Shown: positions 8,658-18,729, numbered from the stretch's first letter. The stretch: DNA of 64,000 nucleotides from Arenibacter arenosicollis (GCF_014397245.1 NZ_JACLHY010000001.1:1-64000), one strand, 5' to 3'. Program-made: numbers and translations. The notes: generated by a model not told the origin, from the sequence alone.

Positions 8658-9674
8658 CTACTCATCCAATACGGTCTGCCAAAACTGTTTTTGTTCCTCT
8701 TTTGAAGGTTGCACTTTTGGACTCACCAATCTAAATCCAATAAAGTTGGAATCGGTGTTCCACCAAAAGCTTTTTGGAATCTGTGGATCCCTCTTTTGCA
8801 ATTTTAAGCTGGAGGCGATTCTTGCTGAAGACCTCAGTGTCTTTGCGTCATCATCCCATGACCCACCTTTTATCACTCGGGGATGAATTACCGTTGGTTT
8901 TACCCAAGGGTTCTTGGATTCGGTAATGGCAAAGGCATTTTCCTTATACTCATCCAATGTCCACTCGGAGACATTCCCGTGCATATCATAAAGTCCCCAA
9001 GGATTGGGCAATTTACTACCGACCTTGGCATACTGATTATTGGAGTTTTTATAATAAACAGCATATTCGTCCAATTTTGTTACATCATCACCGAAAGAAT
9101 ATGCGGTATTGGTTCCTGCCTTGGCGGCATATTCCCATTCCGCTTCTGTTGGCAATCTATAAAACCTGCCAGTAACGGTACTTAACCACTTACAGAATAC
9201 TAAAGCGGAATAAGCGGACATACTTATTGCCGGATACCCATCCTTTCCCATACCATAGGACGGATCCTCATAAGGAGGACTAGGCCTCGTAATGGCATCT
9301 ATATTATTTAACTTATCGGCGTCCAAAGTCTGGAACAATTCTTTGTTTTGTTTAAAGAACAACTCAAAAACCTCCCAGCCAAGTTCATATTTGCCCATAT
9401 AAAAGGCGTCCAATTCAACATCCTTCATAGGGCCTTCGTCGGCCTTTCTATTGACCTGGTTCTCTGGACTTCCCATCGTAAATTTTCCTTCGGGAATCAG
9501 CACCATTTCAAATGAAATATCCGTAGCCGGAATATTTTCTGTAAATACTTCTGCAGTATGTGTTTTTTTATCGGGCCCAGCCGTAACCGACTTTCCTGAT
9601 TTACAGGATCCCAAGGAAATTAACAATAAGGTAATTAAGAGAAAATTAAATACTCTGGAGATAATTCTAAGCAT
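8658..9674 (-). CDS. GldK-like SUMF1-fold lipoprotein (not a true formylglycine-generating enzyme)
   Basis: A 338-residue lipoprotein (lipobox LGSC, Cys24) with one sulfatase-modifying-factor fold: FTMGSPENQVNRKADEGP at the start, RLPTEAEWEYAAKAG, GLYDMHGNVSEW and a terminal FIGFRLV. Genuine formylglycine-generating enzymes have catalytic cysteines near the C-terminal GGS motif; here that segment reads KGGSWDDDAKTLRSSARIA with no cysteine, so it should not activate sulfatases. It shares its fold with GldK at 27695-29053 but is shorter and diverged. First gene of a probable two-gene operon with the YceI gene. A structural or binding role in the outer membrane is more likely than an enzymatic one. 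Confidence 0.85.
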   Translation of the reverse strand: MLRIISRVFNFLLITLLLISLGSCKSGKSVTAGPDKKTHTAEVFTENIPATDISFEMVLIPEGKFTMGSPENQVNRKADEGPMKDVELDAFYMGKYELGWEVFELFFKQNKELFQTLDADKLNNIDAITRPSPPYEDPSYGMGKDGYPAISMSAYSALVFCKWLSTVTGRFYRLPTEAEWEYAAKAGTNTAYSFGDDVTKLDEYAVYYKNSNNQYAKVGSKLPNPWGLYDMHGNVSEWTLDEYKENAFAITESKNPWVKPTVIHPRVIKGGSWDDDAKTLRSSARIASSLKLQKRDPQIPKSFWWNTDSNFIGFRLVSPKVQPSKEEQKQFWQTVLDE

Positions 9675-9797
9675 TGATAAAATCAGTTTTGGTTGATCGC
9701 ATAAAAATATTACTATTTTTTAAAAGAGCCATCCCAAAGTCTTATTTATAACAACAAAACTCAAAATTTCTAAGGTTTCAACTCCTAAAACACCCTG

Positions 9798-9806
9798 TAA
9801 TTTTTG
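9798..9806 (+). promoter_or_regulatory. Weak -7-like box before the M16 peptidase
   Basis: The sequence TAATTTTTG resembles TAnnTTTG with one extra base, 31 nt before the ATG at 9837. It is the best promoter candidate in the 162-nt region between the divergent lipoprotein and peptidase genes. Low certainty. Confidence 0.25.
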
Positions 9807-9836
9807 TATTATTGAACAACATAAAATTACACTACC

Positions 9837-12551
9837 ATGAAAACAAAAATCTTATCGCTTATTTGGATCGGATTAATTATTAGCAGCATATCCTATGGGC
9901 AAATAAAGAAAGTTGCATCTGTAGAGGGAATAACCGAATATAGAATGGATAACGGACTTAAAGTACTTCTGTTCCCTGACAATTCTTCCCAGACCATAAC
10001 CGTTAACATCACCTATCTGGTAGGATCCAGACATGAAGGTTACGGAGAAAAAGGAATGGCCCATTTATTGGAGCACATGGTTTTTAAAGGCACACCCAAC
10101 CATCCGGACATCCCTAAAGAGTTAAGCTCACATGGAGCCAGACCAAATGGCACAACTTGGTTCGATAGAACCAACTATTTTGAAACCTTCAATGCAACCG
10201 ATGAAAACCTGGATTGGGCTTTGGATTTGGAAGCCGATCGAATGGTGAATTCCTATATTGCCAAAAAAGATCTGGATTCGGAATTCAGTGTAGTTCGCAA
10301 TGAATTTGAAAGTGGGGAAAACGATCCCTCAAGGGTTCTTATGCAAAAGGTGATCAATGCTGGTTACCTATGGCATAACTACGGCAATAGTACCATTGGA
10401 AACAGGTCCGACATTGAACGTGTTCCCATTGATAATCTTAAGGCCTTTTATAAAAAATTCTATCGTCCGGACAATGCCATTCTAATGGTCACAGGCAAAT
10501 TCGACGAAAGCAAAACATTAGCCCTGATAGAAAAGAAGTTTGGTAAAATTGAGAAACCCTCTACTCCATTACGGGATTCCTATACCGAAGAGCCTGCACA
10601 GGATGGGGAAAAGACCGTGCATCTCAACCGTGTTGGCGATTTGCAGATCGTTGCTGCCATGTACCACACCCCAGCAGGCTCCCATGAGGATTATGCCGCT
10701 ATATCCTTAATAGAAAATGCCCTAGCGGATGAACCCTCGGGCAGACTCTACAAGGCTCTGATCGAAACCAACAAGGCTTCTTCCATATGGTCTTTTTCGC
10801 CTTTCACCAAAGAGCCAGGTTTTTTATATATAAATGTAGATGTGCCATCCGATAAGAATGCGGACGAAGTTGAAAAAATACTTAAAGAAACTTTGGACGC
10901 TATAAAAACTACTCCAATAACCCAGGATGAATTAGATCGCGCCAAAGCCAATCTTTTAAAACAAACAGATCAAATTTTTAGAAATTCGTCCTATCTAGGG
11001 ACATATATGAGTGAATTCATCGGTGCAGGCGATTGGCGCTTAGCATTTATACAACGTGATAGAATTGAAAACACTGACCTGGAAAAGGTAAATGAGGTGG
11101 CCAAAAAATACTTGATCAACACCAATAGAACAGTTGGCAGATTTAATCCTAACAAGAACCCCGAAAGAGTTGAGATAGAACATACACAAAATCTAGATGC
11201 CCTGGTAGTCGAATACAAAGGAAAAGAAGATATGGGGACGGGTGAAGCCTTCGATGTTTCCTATGATGCCATTCAATCTAGATTGGATAAGGGCAAACTT
11301 TCCAACGGTATTGAATATGGAATTATCAAAAAAGGCAACCGGGGCAAAACCGTAAGGGTTAGTTTTAGTACCAGAAATGGAAACGCAGAATCCTTGTCCA
11401 ACAAAGGTGTTGTTCCGTCCTTTACTGCAAGTATGCTTAACAAGGGTACCCTCACCAAAACAAGACAACAGATAGAGGACGAATTAAGCAAATTAAAATC
11501 TTCGATATCTTTTAGGGCCAGTAACGGTAATGTTTATGCCAATGTAGTTTCCACCGAAGAAAACCTCATGGCCACATTGGCCTTAATGACCGAAATGCTA
11601 AAAACCCCATCCTTTGAGGCAGCGGAATTGGAGAAATTAAAAACCGAGTCCTTGGCATATCTGGAAAGTAATAAGACAGAACCCCAATTTTTGGCTTCCA
11701 AAAGGTTATCGGAAATAAATAACACTTTTCCTAAAGGCCACCCTTTGTACTCCATGTCCGTGGAAGAGGAAGAAGCGGCCATTAAAGCAACAAACATTGA
11801 AGACATAAAGAAGTTTCATAAAGATTTCTACGGCCTGGGCAAGTCTATTCTGGTAAGCATAGGGGATATGCAACCCATGCAACTAAAAACCTATATGGAA
11901 AAAGAATATGCCAACTACAAGAGCAAAAAGGCCTACGAGCGACTTAAAGACCCCTTTAATGATTCTCGAGATGTGAATGAGGACATTCTTACCCCGGACA
12001 AAAAAAATGCTATGACCCTTGGAAACCTGAATATTAAGATTAGTCAGGACGATGAGGATTATGCTGCATTGAATATGGCGGCTACCATATTGGGTGGTGG
12101 TTTTCTAAATTCAAGGATTGCCGATAGGTTGAGACAGAAGGATGGTGTTAGTTATGGCGCAGGTGCTGGATTCCAAGCAGATTTCAATGCTGATGACCAA
12201 AATTCGGCCATGTATATCTATGCCATTTATGCACCTGAGAACTATAGCAAGGTACAACAGGGATTTATGGAAGAATTGGATCGTTTTATTAAGGATGGTA
12301 TTACTGAGGAAGAATTGAAGAATGCCGTAAACGGTTGGATTCAAGAGGAAAATGTTTCCAGAGCCAAAGATGCTGAACTAGCTGGCCTAATAAACAATAA
12401 CATATATTATGACCGTACCATGGACTTCCAAAAATCATTGGAAGAAAAGGTTAAAAATTTGACCGTAAACGACGTAAACAAGGCCATCCTAAAATATATT
12501 AAACCTTATAAAAATTGGACAGTGATAAATGCCGGGGATTTCAAAAAATAA
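9837..12551 (+). CDS. M16 family zinc metallopeptidase (two-half, periplasmic)
   Basis: A 904-residue protein with a signal peptide (residues 1-21). The N-terminal half has the inverted zinc motif HLLEH (H76, E79, H80) and a downstream glutamate within VVRNEFE (about E156) as third ligand, defining an active pitrilysin/insulinase-type peptidase. The second half (about 480-900) repeats the M16 fold without the HxxEH motif; it carries the usual RxxxxxYG-type element (LRQKDGVSYGAG) and so serves as the inactive half. Bacteroidota often fuse both halves in one chain, as here. Presumed role is degradation of peptides in the periplasm. It stands alone, followed by a strong bidirectional terminator. 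Confidence 0.93.
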   Translation: MKTKILSLIWIGLIISSISYGQIKKVASVEGITEYRMDNGLKVLLFPDNSSQTITVNITYLVGSRHEGYGEKGMAHLLEHMVFKGTPNHPDIPKELSSHGARPNGTTWFDRTNYFETFNATDENLDWALDLEADRMVNSYIAKKDLDSEFSVVRNEFESGENDPSRVLMQKVINAGYLWHNYGNSTIGNRSDIERVPIDNLKAFYKKFYRPDNAILMVTGKFDESKTLALIEKKFGKIEKPSTPLRDSYTEEPAQDGEKTVHLNRVGDLQIVAAMYHTPAGSHEDYAAISLIENALADEPSGRLYKALIETNKASSIWSFSPFTKEPGFLYINVDVPSDKNADEVEKILKETLDAIKTTPITQDELDRAKANLLKQTDQIFRNSSYLGTYMSEFIGAGDWRLAFIQRDRIENTDLEKVNEVAKKYLINTNRTVGRFNPNKNPERVEIEHTQNLDALVVEYKGKEDMGTGEAFDVSYDAIQSRLDKGKLSNGIEYGIIKKGNRGKTVRVSFSTRNGNAESLSNKGVVPSFTASMLNKGTLTKTRQQIEDELSKLKSSISFRASNGNVYANVVSTEENLMATLALMTEMLKTPSFEAAELEKLKTESLAYLESNKTEPQFLASKRLSEINNTFPKGHPLYSMSVEEEEAAIKATNIEDIKKFHKDFYGLGKSILVSIGDMQPMQLKTYMEKEYANYKSKKAYERLKDPFNDSRDVNEDILTPDKKNAMTLGNLNIKISQDDEDYAALNMAATILGGGFLNSRIADRLRQKDGVSYGAGAGFQADFNADDQNSAMYIYAIYAPENYSKVQQGFMEELDRFIKDGITEEELKNAVNGWIQEENVSRAKDAELAGLINNNIYYDRTMDFQKSLEEKVKNLTVNDVNKAILKYIKPYKNWTVINAGDFKK

Positions 12552-12581
12552 ATTTAGCCTAACACCCCTCTAAACTAAAAA

Positions 12582-12610
12582 ACAGCCTAAAAGAAATTAT
12601 TTTAGGCTGT
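12582..12610. terminator. Bidirectional intrinsic terminator
   Basis: A perfect 11-bp stem (ACAGCCTAAAA / TTTTAGGCTGT) with a 7-nt loop is flanked by A-runs on the left and T-runs on the right. It can terminate the M16 gene (+) and the CPxCG gene (-), which converge here. Confidence 0.9.
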
Positions 12611-12634
12611 TTTTCATTAAAACGTAGTTGATTC

Positions 12635-12817
12635 TTATTGGCCAATATCCATTGCTTCAAACCCTATAAGTTCACCATCATTAAAAACGGGAGAAACCGA
12701 TATTGGATTACAACAAACTTCACAATCTTCCACATAAGTCTGTTTCGTTATGGAAGGGTCCAATAACATAGATATTTCTTCCCAACAATAAGGACATTGA
12801 AAGAAATGTTCGCACAT
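12635..12817 (-). CDS. CPxCG-type cysteine-rich small protein
   Basis: A 60-residue protein with two pairs of cysteines, CPYC near residues 9-12 and CEVCC near 32-36, forming a probable zinc ribbon, and an acidic C-terminal tail. It matches the CPXCG-motif cysteine-rich small proteins that are widespread in proteobacteria and Bacteroidota and have no assigned function. It lies 78 nt after the TolC-family gene on the same strand and could be read from the efflux operon, though nothing suggests a shared function. Confidence 0.8.
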   Translation of the reverse strand: MCEHFFQCPYCWEEISMLLDPSITKQTYVEDCEVCCNPISVSPVFNDGELIGFEAMDIGQ

Positions 12818-12895
12818 GGATCAAGAGTTTAAATACATAACAATATAGTTGTAAAAAGCTAACTTTCACTCCATTGGACAAGAGATATAATACCT

Positions 12896-14260
12896 CTAGA
12901 ATTCTACCGACAACAACTGCCCTGTTAATTGTAAGAGCTGTAATTCCGCCAACTTGGCATCGTATTTGGCCAAATTCTTATTGGTCTGTGCATTTAGCAG
13001 GTTTATTTGGGCCTGCCTAAATTCTATAGATGTTATTCTCCCCAATTGAAATTGCTCTTTGGAACGTTCAAAATTATTCTGATTGGTAACCACATTCTGT
13101 TCCTGAATTTTAAATATCTGCAACCTATTTTCATAGATTCCCAGGGCATTTAAAATATCCCGGTCTACCTCAAGGGTTACCTGTTCTTTGAATAGCTCTT
13201 GATTTTCATAGGCAATTCTGGCATTTTTTACCCTCACGGTAGTTCCGCCACCGTCAAATAAATTCCAGGTAAGATTGGCCCCCAATGCTAAATTTAAACT
13301 ATTCCTATTGCTCCCAGGTATAATCTGGCCAGGGAGAAATGAAGTTGCTGCGCTTTGGTTTAAATTCCACCCATAGGCACCAGTTAAACCTAAGGTTGGC
13401 AAATAACCCGATCTATTCACTTTAACATCGTACTCGTTTATAGCCAAATTCCGCTCGGTCTGAAGTATGGCCACATTGTTTTCTTTAGATTGGGCAATAT
13501 AATCCTCCAACTGTAATTTCGGAATAAAACTCACTAAGGTATCCACCACAAAGGTTTCATTAAGATTTTGATTGAGCACTACATTTAAATCCCGCTTGGT
13601 ATTGGCCAAGTTCTGTTGAACGTTCATTAAACTTATGCTGTCGTTGGTTACATCTACCTGAGCATTAAGGATATCCAGTTTTGTATTTTGTCCATATTCA
13701 AAAGAATATTCAGTCCTTTTAATCCTGTCCTTGGAAATTTCCAGCGCTTGCCGCAACACATTCTCATTTTCGGTCAACCTAGCAATTTCGTAATACACAC
13801 TAAACAACTGCAGAACGGTATTCTCTATTGTTTCCCTAGCTTGCAGCTCTGTCAACTGATACTGTTCTTTTAAACGTTTAAAATTATAGAGTCTGCCCAT
13901 ACCATCGAAGAGGGTATAGTTTAAACTAAGTCCTGCATTATACAATTGGGACTCTGCATTTTTAATTTCCAAATCCTGTCTAGGATCACCATTGGTTTCA
14001 AATTGTCCAGGGTACTCTGTAGTACTATTAAAATCGTTATAGGTGGCTCCGGCCGTCCCAGTAAGTCTCGGCAAATAACCGGAGTTCAAGATTCCTGCGT
14101 TATTGTCGGCAATGGCCAACTGATTCTTGGCTACCTTAATGCCAAAATTGTTTTCCAAGGCCAGTGACACTGCCACATCCTTGGACAATAATTTCTCTTG
14201 TGCACTTAAACCCCCACAAATACCGATTAGTAAGGCTGTAATTAAATATCTATATCCCAT
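12896..14260 (-). CDS. TolC-family outer-membrane efflux channel
   Basis: A 454-residue outer-membrane protein with a signal peptide (ending near SAQE). Two repeated OEP (outer membrane efflux) domains of long helices and short strands are visible: SYNLTY-type strands and long heptad-like helices with many Q, N and A residues, ending in NLAKYDAKLAELQLLQLTGQ. It forms the trimeric channel through which the RND pump expels substrate. Its ATG overlaps the stop of the RND permease by one base (TAATG), so translation is coupled. It is the third gene of the efflux operon. Confidence 0.93.
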   Translation of the reverse strand: MGYRYLITALLIGICGGLSAQEKLLSKDVAVSLALENNFGIKVAKNQLAIADNNAGILNSGYLPRLTGTAGATYNDFNSTTEYPGQFETNGDPRQDLEIKNAESQLYNAGLSLNYTLFDGMGRLYNFKRLKEQYQLTELQARETIENTVLQLFSVYYEIARLTENENVLRQALEISKDRIKRTEYSFEYGQNTKLDILNAQVDVTNDSISLMNVQQNLANTKRDLNVVLNQNLNETFVVDTLVSFIPKLQLEDYIAQSKENNVAILQTERNLAINEYDVKVNRSGYLPTLGLTGAYGWNLNQSAATSFLPGQIIPGSNRNSLNLALGANLTWNLFDGGGTTVRVKNARIAYENQELFKEQVTLEVDRDILNALGIYENRLQIFKIQEQNVVTNQNNFERSKEQFQLGRITSIEFRQAQINLLNAQTNKNLAKYDAKLAELQLLQLTGQLLSVEF

Positions 14261-17200
14261 TATTTGTTGTCTTCCAATTCGTTAGATATTACAATTTCAT
14301 CTTCTAAGGATGTTGTAATTTCAGGAGATTGACCATTCTGCTCATGTTTTTCAAAATTTTGCATATGACTTTCTTCCACTTGTTCCTTTATAGCCCTTTC
14401 CACCTCCTCTTTGGTCACTTTTTTGCCTGTGAGCAACCATTTGGAACCTACCTTCATTTTATTGCTAAATGCTAGGAACAGTGGCAACATCAACAAAGTC
14501 AGCACCGTTGCATAGCCAATTCCGTATGCAATGGATATAGCCATAGGCTTAAGGAATTGGGCCTGACGGCTTTTTTCCAATAACAATGGCGCCAAACCTG
14601 CAATAGTAGTAATGGAAGTTAAAAATATGGCCCTAAACCTTGATTTGCCAGCCTCATAAATAGCGTCGTCAAATTTCATTCCTTCCCTAAGATTGCCATT
14701 AAATTTCCCAATAAGCACTAAACCGTCGTTAACCATTATTCCAATAAGGGCTATTATTCCCAACATGGATAAAACGTTAATAGGAAAATCATGAATCCAA
14801 TGGCCCCATGCTACAGCAGTAATACTGAAAGGCACTAAAATAATTAACATTAGGGGCTGACTAAAACTACGGAAGGTAAATGCAATGGTAATGTAGATCA
14901 ACATCAAAACCGTAAGACCCACAAATTTTAAAGAACCAAACAGTTTAGCGGTTTCCCTGTTCTGCCCCTCGTACGATGCCGTAACCGTAGGGTATTTAGA
15001 ATGGATATCCGGCATTATTACCGTCCTTATATCATTCATTATATCTGTGGCACTCGTGGTCTTGTCATCCTTTATATCTGCCGAAACCTGAATCTCCCGC
15101 TGCCCTTCCAAATGGTTAATGGCTACATCCCCCCGCTCAATGACATAGGTAGCAATTTCCTTTAAAGGCACCTTACTTCCGCTGGGAGTGGTAATCCTCA
15201 TATCGTCAAGATCATTGATAGAAGAACGGTTGGCACGGTCATATCTGACCCACACACGTATTTCATCCTGTCCACGCTGAAATCGCTGAGCCTGAGCTCC
15301 AAAAAAACCAGCTCGTACCTGATTCATAACGCTTCTTAAGTCCAACCCCATTAAATAGGCGTTCTCCTTCAATTCTAAACGAATTTCTTTTATTCCTGCA
15401 GGATCATTATCAGCAACATCTTTTAAAAGGGCATTATTTTCCAATATAGCCTTTAGCTCTTTTTTTGCCGCTTTTAATTCTGCTATATTATTTCCCAGAA
15501 GGGAGACAGAAACAGGGCTACCTCCAAAATTACCCCCTGAACCATAAATAAGGCTTTCCACCCCAATTACCGGACCTACCAATTCCTGTAACCTATTGGT
15601 AATCAAATCCGATCGTATTGCGTCCGGCCTTTCTTCCCCAGGTAGGAGATTAATATCCAAGGAAGCCGTAGAAGACCCCGGCCCCACTTTCCTTATCATG
15701 TTTTCAAACAGTTGTTTGCCCGTACCCTTTAAATATTTCTCGGTAAGCTCTTGGTCAACAATTTTTGCCTTTTCCTCTATCAAGCTGATAATAGAATCGG
15801 TTACCCTTTCATTCGTCCCATTGGGCATTAGCAAATCTACGGACACCCTATCACTCGCCACCCTAGGAAAAAAAGCTGTTCTGATGATACCTCCACCAAT
15901 GGAGCCGAAGCTCAAAAACAACAACATTACAAATATGGAAAACATCAACAATTTATAACGCAGGGAAAATCGCAATAAGGGACCATATAGCTTATCCCGC
16001 ATCCAGACCATAAAACTATCGCCCCACTCGTTAATCACCCTTAATTTCGCAAAAATCTTTGCCAATCCTTTTTTGGGCTTATTGTCCAAGGGCTGAAGGG
16101 CCTTTGAATGGGCCAAGTGAGCCGGTAATATAATAAGGGCCTCTACCAAGGAAACCACCAGGGTAAGAATAACAATAACGGAGACCTCCCCAAAAAATTC
16201 ACCGATCCTACTATCCAAGAACAGGAAAATAGAAAAAGCCAAAATCGTGGTAATGATAGCTGAGATTATCGGAGGCAACACCTCCATAACACCGTCAACC
16301 GCTGCCTGAATTGGGGGTTTGCCTTTTTCATAGTTCTGATAAATATTTTCGGCGATTACAATACCATCATCCACCAGGATTCCGATAACGATAATCATCC
16401 CAAAAAGCGACAAAACATTGATGGTTACATCAAAAAATCCGGCAAAAACGAACATTCCCAAAAAAGCTACCGGCAATCCGAATGCCACCCAAAATGCCAA
16501 ACGTGTATTAAGAAAAAGGGAAAGGAAAATAAGGACCAGGATCATTCCCATTATAGCATTCTCCGTCAAAAGTTGAGTCCGTTGGTTCAACGTAACCGAT
16601 TGATCGCTTACAACACTTAATTTTACATTGTTATGTTTCTGGTTGTATTCTTCAATATAGGCCTTGACCATTTCCGATGAGGTTAAAAGATCCTCCGTAT
16701 TGGTACTGGTGATAGAAATATTAACAGCCAGATTCCCATTAAAAAAAGTGGTGTTGGGAGTTTCTGAAAACCGGTCCCGAATTTCGGCCACATCTTTTAA
16801 ACGCACCGTTTTTCCTGACGAATTCGCCCTTACGACCAAATTGGACAACTCACTACCATAATAAGACCTATTGTTGGCCCTAATAAGAAATTCTTCTGCA
16901 TCGGTCTTAATATTACCCCCAGTAACCAAAATATTTGCGTTGGATACAGCCTGAGCCACTTCGTCAAACGAAACATTATAGGCCAGAAGGCTATTTTCGT
17001 TCACGGCAATTTCTATTTCCTCCGCTGGGTACCCGGTAATATTGATTTGGGAAATACCCTCCATGGCCCTAATATCATTCTCAACCTGCCTGCCAATCTG
17101 TTTTAGGGCCGACAAACTAATATTTTCACCACTAATAGCAAAACTAATAGTCTGCCTTACAGTCTCCAGTTTTGATACCACCAATGGCTCCATGCCTGTT

Positions 17201-17559
17201 GGAAATGAAGGTACCCTATCTACCGCATTTTTAACTTCCAGGAGCATAAAATCTATATCCCTGCCCTTTTCGATTTCGACATTTATAATACCACTGTTTT
17301 CCCTAGAAGTGGAAGTAACCCTGTCTACCCCTTCCAATCCTTTTAAATTATCTTCTATCTTAAGGACAATGCCCTCTTCCACTTCTTGGGGAGAAGCACC
17401 TGGATAGGTAACATTTATAGTAATGTTTTTAGAGTCCGTTAGTGGAAAATATGAAGATTTTAATGATAGTGCCCCAACGATACCAAAAATAAGGAAAGCC
17501 ACAATTATTACATTTACGGCTACGTGATACTTAATAAAATAGGCTATAATATTCCTCAT
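14260..17559 (-). CDS. RND efflux permease (AcrB/AcrD/AcrF superfamily)
   Basis: A 1099-residue inner-membrane proton-driven pump. It has the RND topology: TM1 at the N terminus, a large periplasmic loop (about 35-330), a TM2-6 block with the proton-relay VDDGIVIAENIYQNYEKG in TM4, a long central cytoplasmic linker, a second loop, and TM8-12 with GIMVNDGLVL. The C-terminal tail after TM12 (about 70 residues) is unusually long, acidic and rich in E/N, suggesting a cytoplasmic regulatory extension. The gene is translationally coupled to the adaptor upstream and TolC downstream by TAATG overlaps. The substrate cannot be told from sequence; the family includes drug and small-molecule exporters. 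Confidence 0.95.
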   Translation of the reverse strand: MRNIIAYFIKYHVAVNVIIVAFLIFGIVGALSLKSSYFPLTDSKNITINVTYPGASPQEVEEGIVLKIEDNLKGLEGVDRVTSTSRENSGIINVEIEKGRDIDFMLLEVKNAVDRVPSFPTGMEPLVVSKLETVRQTISFAISGENISLSALKQIGRQVENDIRAMEGISQINITGYPAEEIEIAVNENSLLAYNVSFDEVAQAVSNANILVTGGNIKTDAEEFLIRANNRSYYGSELSNLVVRANSSGKTVRLKDVAEIRDRFSETPNTTFFNGNLAVNISITSTNTEDLLTSSEMVKAYIEEYNQKHNNVKLSVVSDQSVTLNQRTQLLTENAIMGMILVLIFLSLFLNTRLAFWVAFGLPVAFLGMFVFAGFFDVTINVLSLFGMIIVIGILVDDGIVIAENIYQNYEKGKPPIQAAVDGVMEVLPPIISAIITTILAFSIFLFLDSRIGEFFGEVSVIVILTLVVSLVEALIILPAHLAHSKALQPLDNKPKKGLAKIFAKLRVINEWGDSFMVWMRDKLYGPLLRFSLRYKLLMFSIFVMLLFLSFGSIGGGIIRTAFFPRVASDRVSVDLLMPNGTNERVTDSIISLIEEKAKIVDQELTEKYLKGTGKQLFENMIRKVGPGSSTASLDINLLPGEERPDAIRSDLITNRLQELVGPVIGVESLIYGSGGNFGGSPVSVSLLGNNIAELKAAKKELKAILENNALLKDVADNDPAGIKEIRLELKENAYLMGLDLRSVMNQVRAGFFGAQAQRFQRGQDEIRVWVRYDRANRSSINDLDDMRITTPSGSKVPLKEIATYVIERGDVAINHLEGQREIQVSADIKDDKTTSATDIMNDIRTVIMPDIHSKYPTVTASYEGQNRETAKLFGSLKFVGLTVLMLIYITIAFTFRSFSQPLMLIILVPFSITAVAWGHWIHDFPINVLSMLGIIALIGIMVNDGLVLIGKFNGNLREGMKFDDAIYEAGKSRFRAIFLTSITTIAGLAPLLLEKSRQAQFLKPMAISIAYGIGYATVLTLLMLPLFLAFSNKMKVGSKWLLTGKKVTKEEVERAIKEQVEESHMQNFEKHEQNGQSPEITTSLEDEIVISNELEDNK

Positions 17560-18695
17560 TAGTCTTGATTGTTGGTTTCTTGGTCTTTAAATACTTTTAC
17601 CAACATTCCGGAATAGGCTCCCATTACCGGTTTGGATAAAATTGTAAGTCCATCCGGTACATCTTTGAGCACTACCTTACTATTCGAAAAATAGACAGGA
17701 TTAACTGGTATCAAATCCAATATGGAGTCTCTAACAACAAAAATTTGGTCGTTCTCCAACAACAAACTTCTGTTTACCTCAATAGCATCAACTTCTTCCC
17801 TTGCGGTAAGATTGGCCTCTAAGTACATCCCTTCCCTAAGGTCCGGATCCTTGACTTCTATAAATGCCGTTATGGTTTGGGAAGTTAAATCTACCCGTCC
17901 ATTGATTCTAGCAACTTTTCCTTTGTAAGTTTTAGACTTGTCAATGCTTTTTAACTCCACCACTTCACCCACCTTGAGCAAATCGCTATAGGTTTTACTT
18001 ATGGCTACTTCAAGTTCATAATCGCTGGTATTGATAAATTCTCCTAATTTTTGACCAGAACGAACCAGGGTCCCCTCTGTGACCAAGGCCTCTGTGAGAA
18101 CTCCATTAAAAGGTGCCGCAATAGTATATTTGGCCAAACGTTGCTCCAAATTCTTGGTAGAATAGTAATTGGTCAAAATACCTCGGCCCGAAATAAAATA
18201 TTTCTCCTTTTCGGTGGACATTTCAGGAAGAATGGGGACACTTTTATTTATATCAAAATTGGCCAGATATGTTTGCCACTTATTAAATACCTCCGGATAG
18301 TCCAACCGAAGGTCGGGCATTATGGAAGTTATTAAATTGTATAAATTACTTTTTGAAGATTGGACATTGGCATAATATTCTGCAGCATCAATTTGAATCA
18401 ATATTTCTCCAGCTCTATATTCCTGCCCAGGTTTAAATAATTTATTACCAGGTTTAAACACCCCCTGAACCTCTGCATAGAGCTCCACTCTTCTTTTGGC
18501 CACAAGATTTCCGTTTGCCGGAACAACAATGGGTACATTACCATTTTTGACAGTTTCAACAATAACCGTTTTTACCACCTTTTGCGGTCGTGGTTTTGGA
18601 GTATACTTACTGTTGATAATATATTTTGCACCAAAAATGGAGCCTATTATGAGGAGGACCCCAACAATAGATAAAACAATTTTTCTAGAATTCAT
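17559..18695 (-). CDS. RND efflux periplasmic adaptor (HlyD/MFP family)
   Basis: A 378-residue adaptor. An N-terminal membrane anchor (about 9-27) is followed by a biotinyl-lipoyl-like half (ANGNLVAKRRVELYAEVQGV; YRAGEILIQID), a short helical hairpin, and the second half of the lipoyl domain (TIAAPFNGVLTEALVTEGTLVRSGQKLGEF), then beta-barrel and membrane-proximal domains. It bridges the RND permease and the TolC channel. It is the first gene of the operon; a -7 box (TAGTTTTG) lies 27 nt upstream of the ATG. The helical hairpin region is short and carries the PDLRLDYPEVFNKWQTYL insert common to flavobacterial members. Confidence 0.93.
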   Translation of the reverse strand: MNSRKIVLSIVGVLLIIGSIFGAKYIINSKYTPKPRPQKVVKTVIVETVKNGNVPIVVPANGNLVAKRRVELYAEVQGVFKPGNKLFKPGQEYRAGEILIQIDAAEYYANVQSSKSNLYNLITSIMPDLRLDYPEVFNKWQTYLANFDINKSVPILPEMSTEKEKYFISGRGILTNYYSTKNLEQRLAKYTIAAPFNGVLTEALVTEGTLVRSGQKLGEFINTSDYELEVAISKTYSDLLKVGEVVELKSIDKSKTYKGKVARINGRVDLTSQTITAFIEVKDPDLREGMYLEANLTAREEVDAIEVNRSLLLENDQIFVVRDSILDLIPVNPVYFSNSKVVLKDVPDGLTILSKPVMGAYSGMLVKVFKDQETNNQD

Positions 18696-18721
18696 AAAAG
18701 GGCTGTAAGTTGGTTTGATTA

Positions 18722-18729
18722 CAAAACTA
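18722..18729 (-). promoter_or_regulatory. Putative -7 box (TAGTTTTG) for the RND operon
   Basis: Minus-strand TAGTTTTG fits TAnnTTTG exactly and ends 27 nt before the adaptor ATG at 18695. No convincing -33 partner. Confidence 0.45.

Noticed and set aside
8638-9185. Plus-strand open frames opposite the lipoprotein gene
   Set aside because: They are antisense shadows with no family motifs; the minus-strand gene has a lipobox and full domain.
8658-9674. Calling this gene a formylglycine-generating enzyme that activates sulfatases
   Set aside because: No catalytic cysteine is present in the C-terminal GGS region.
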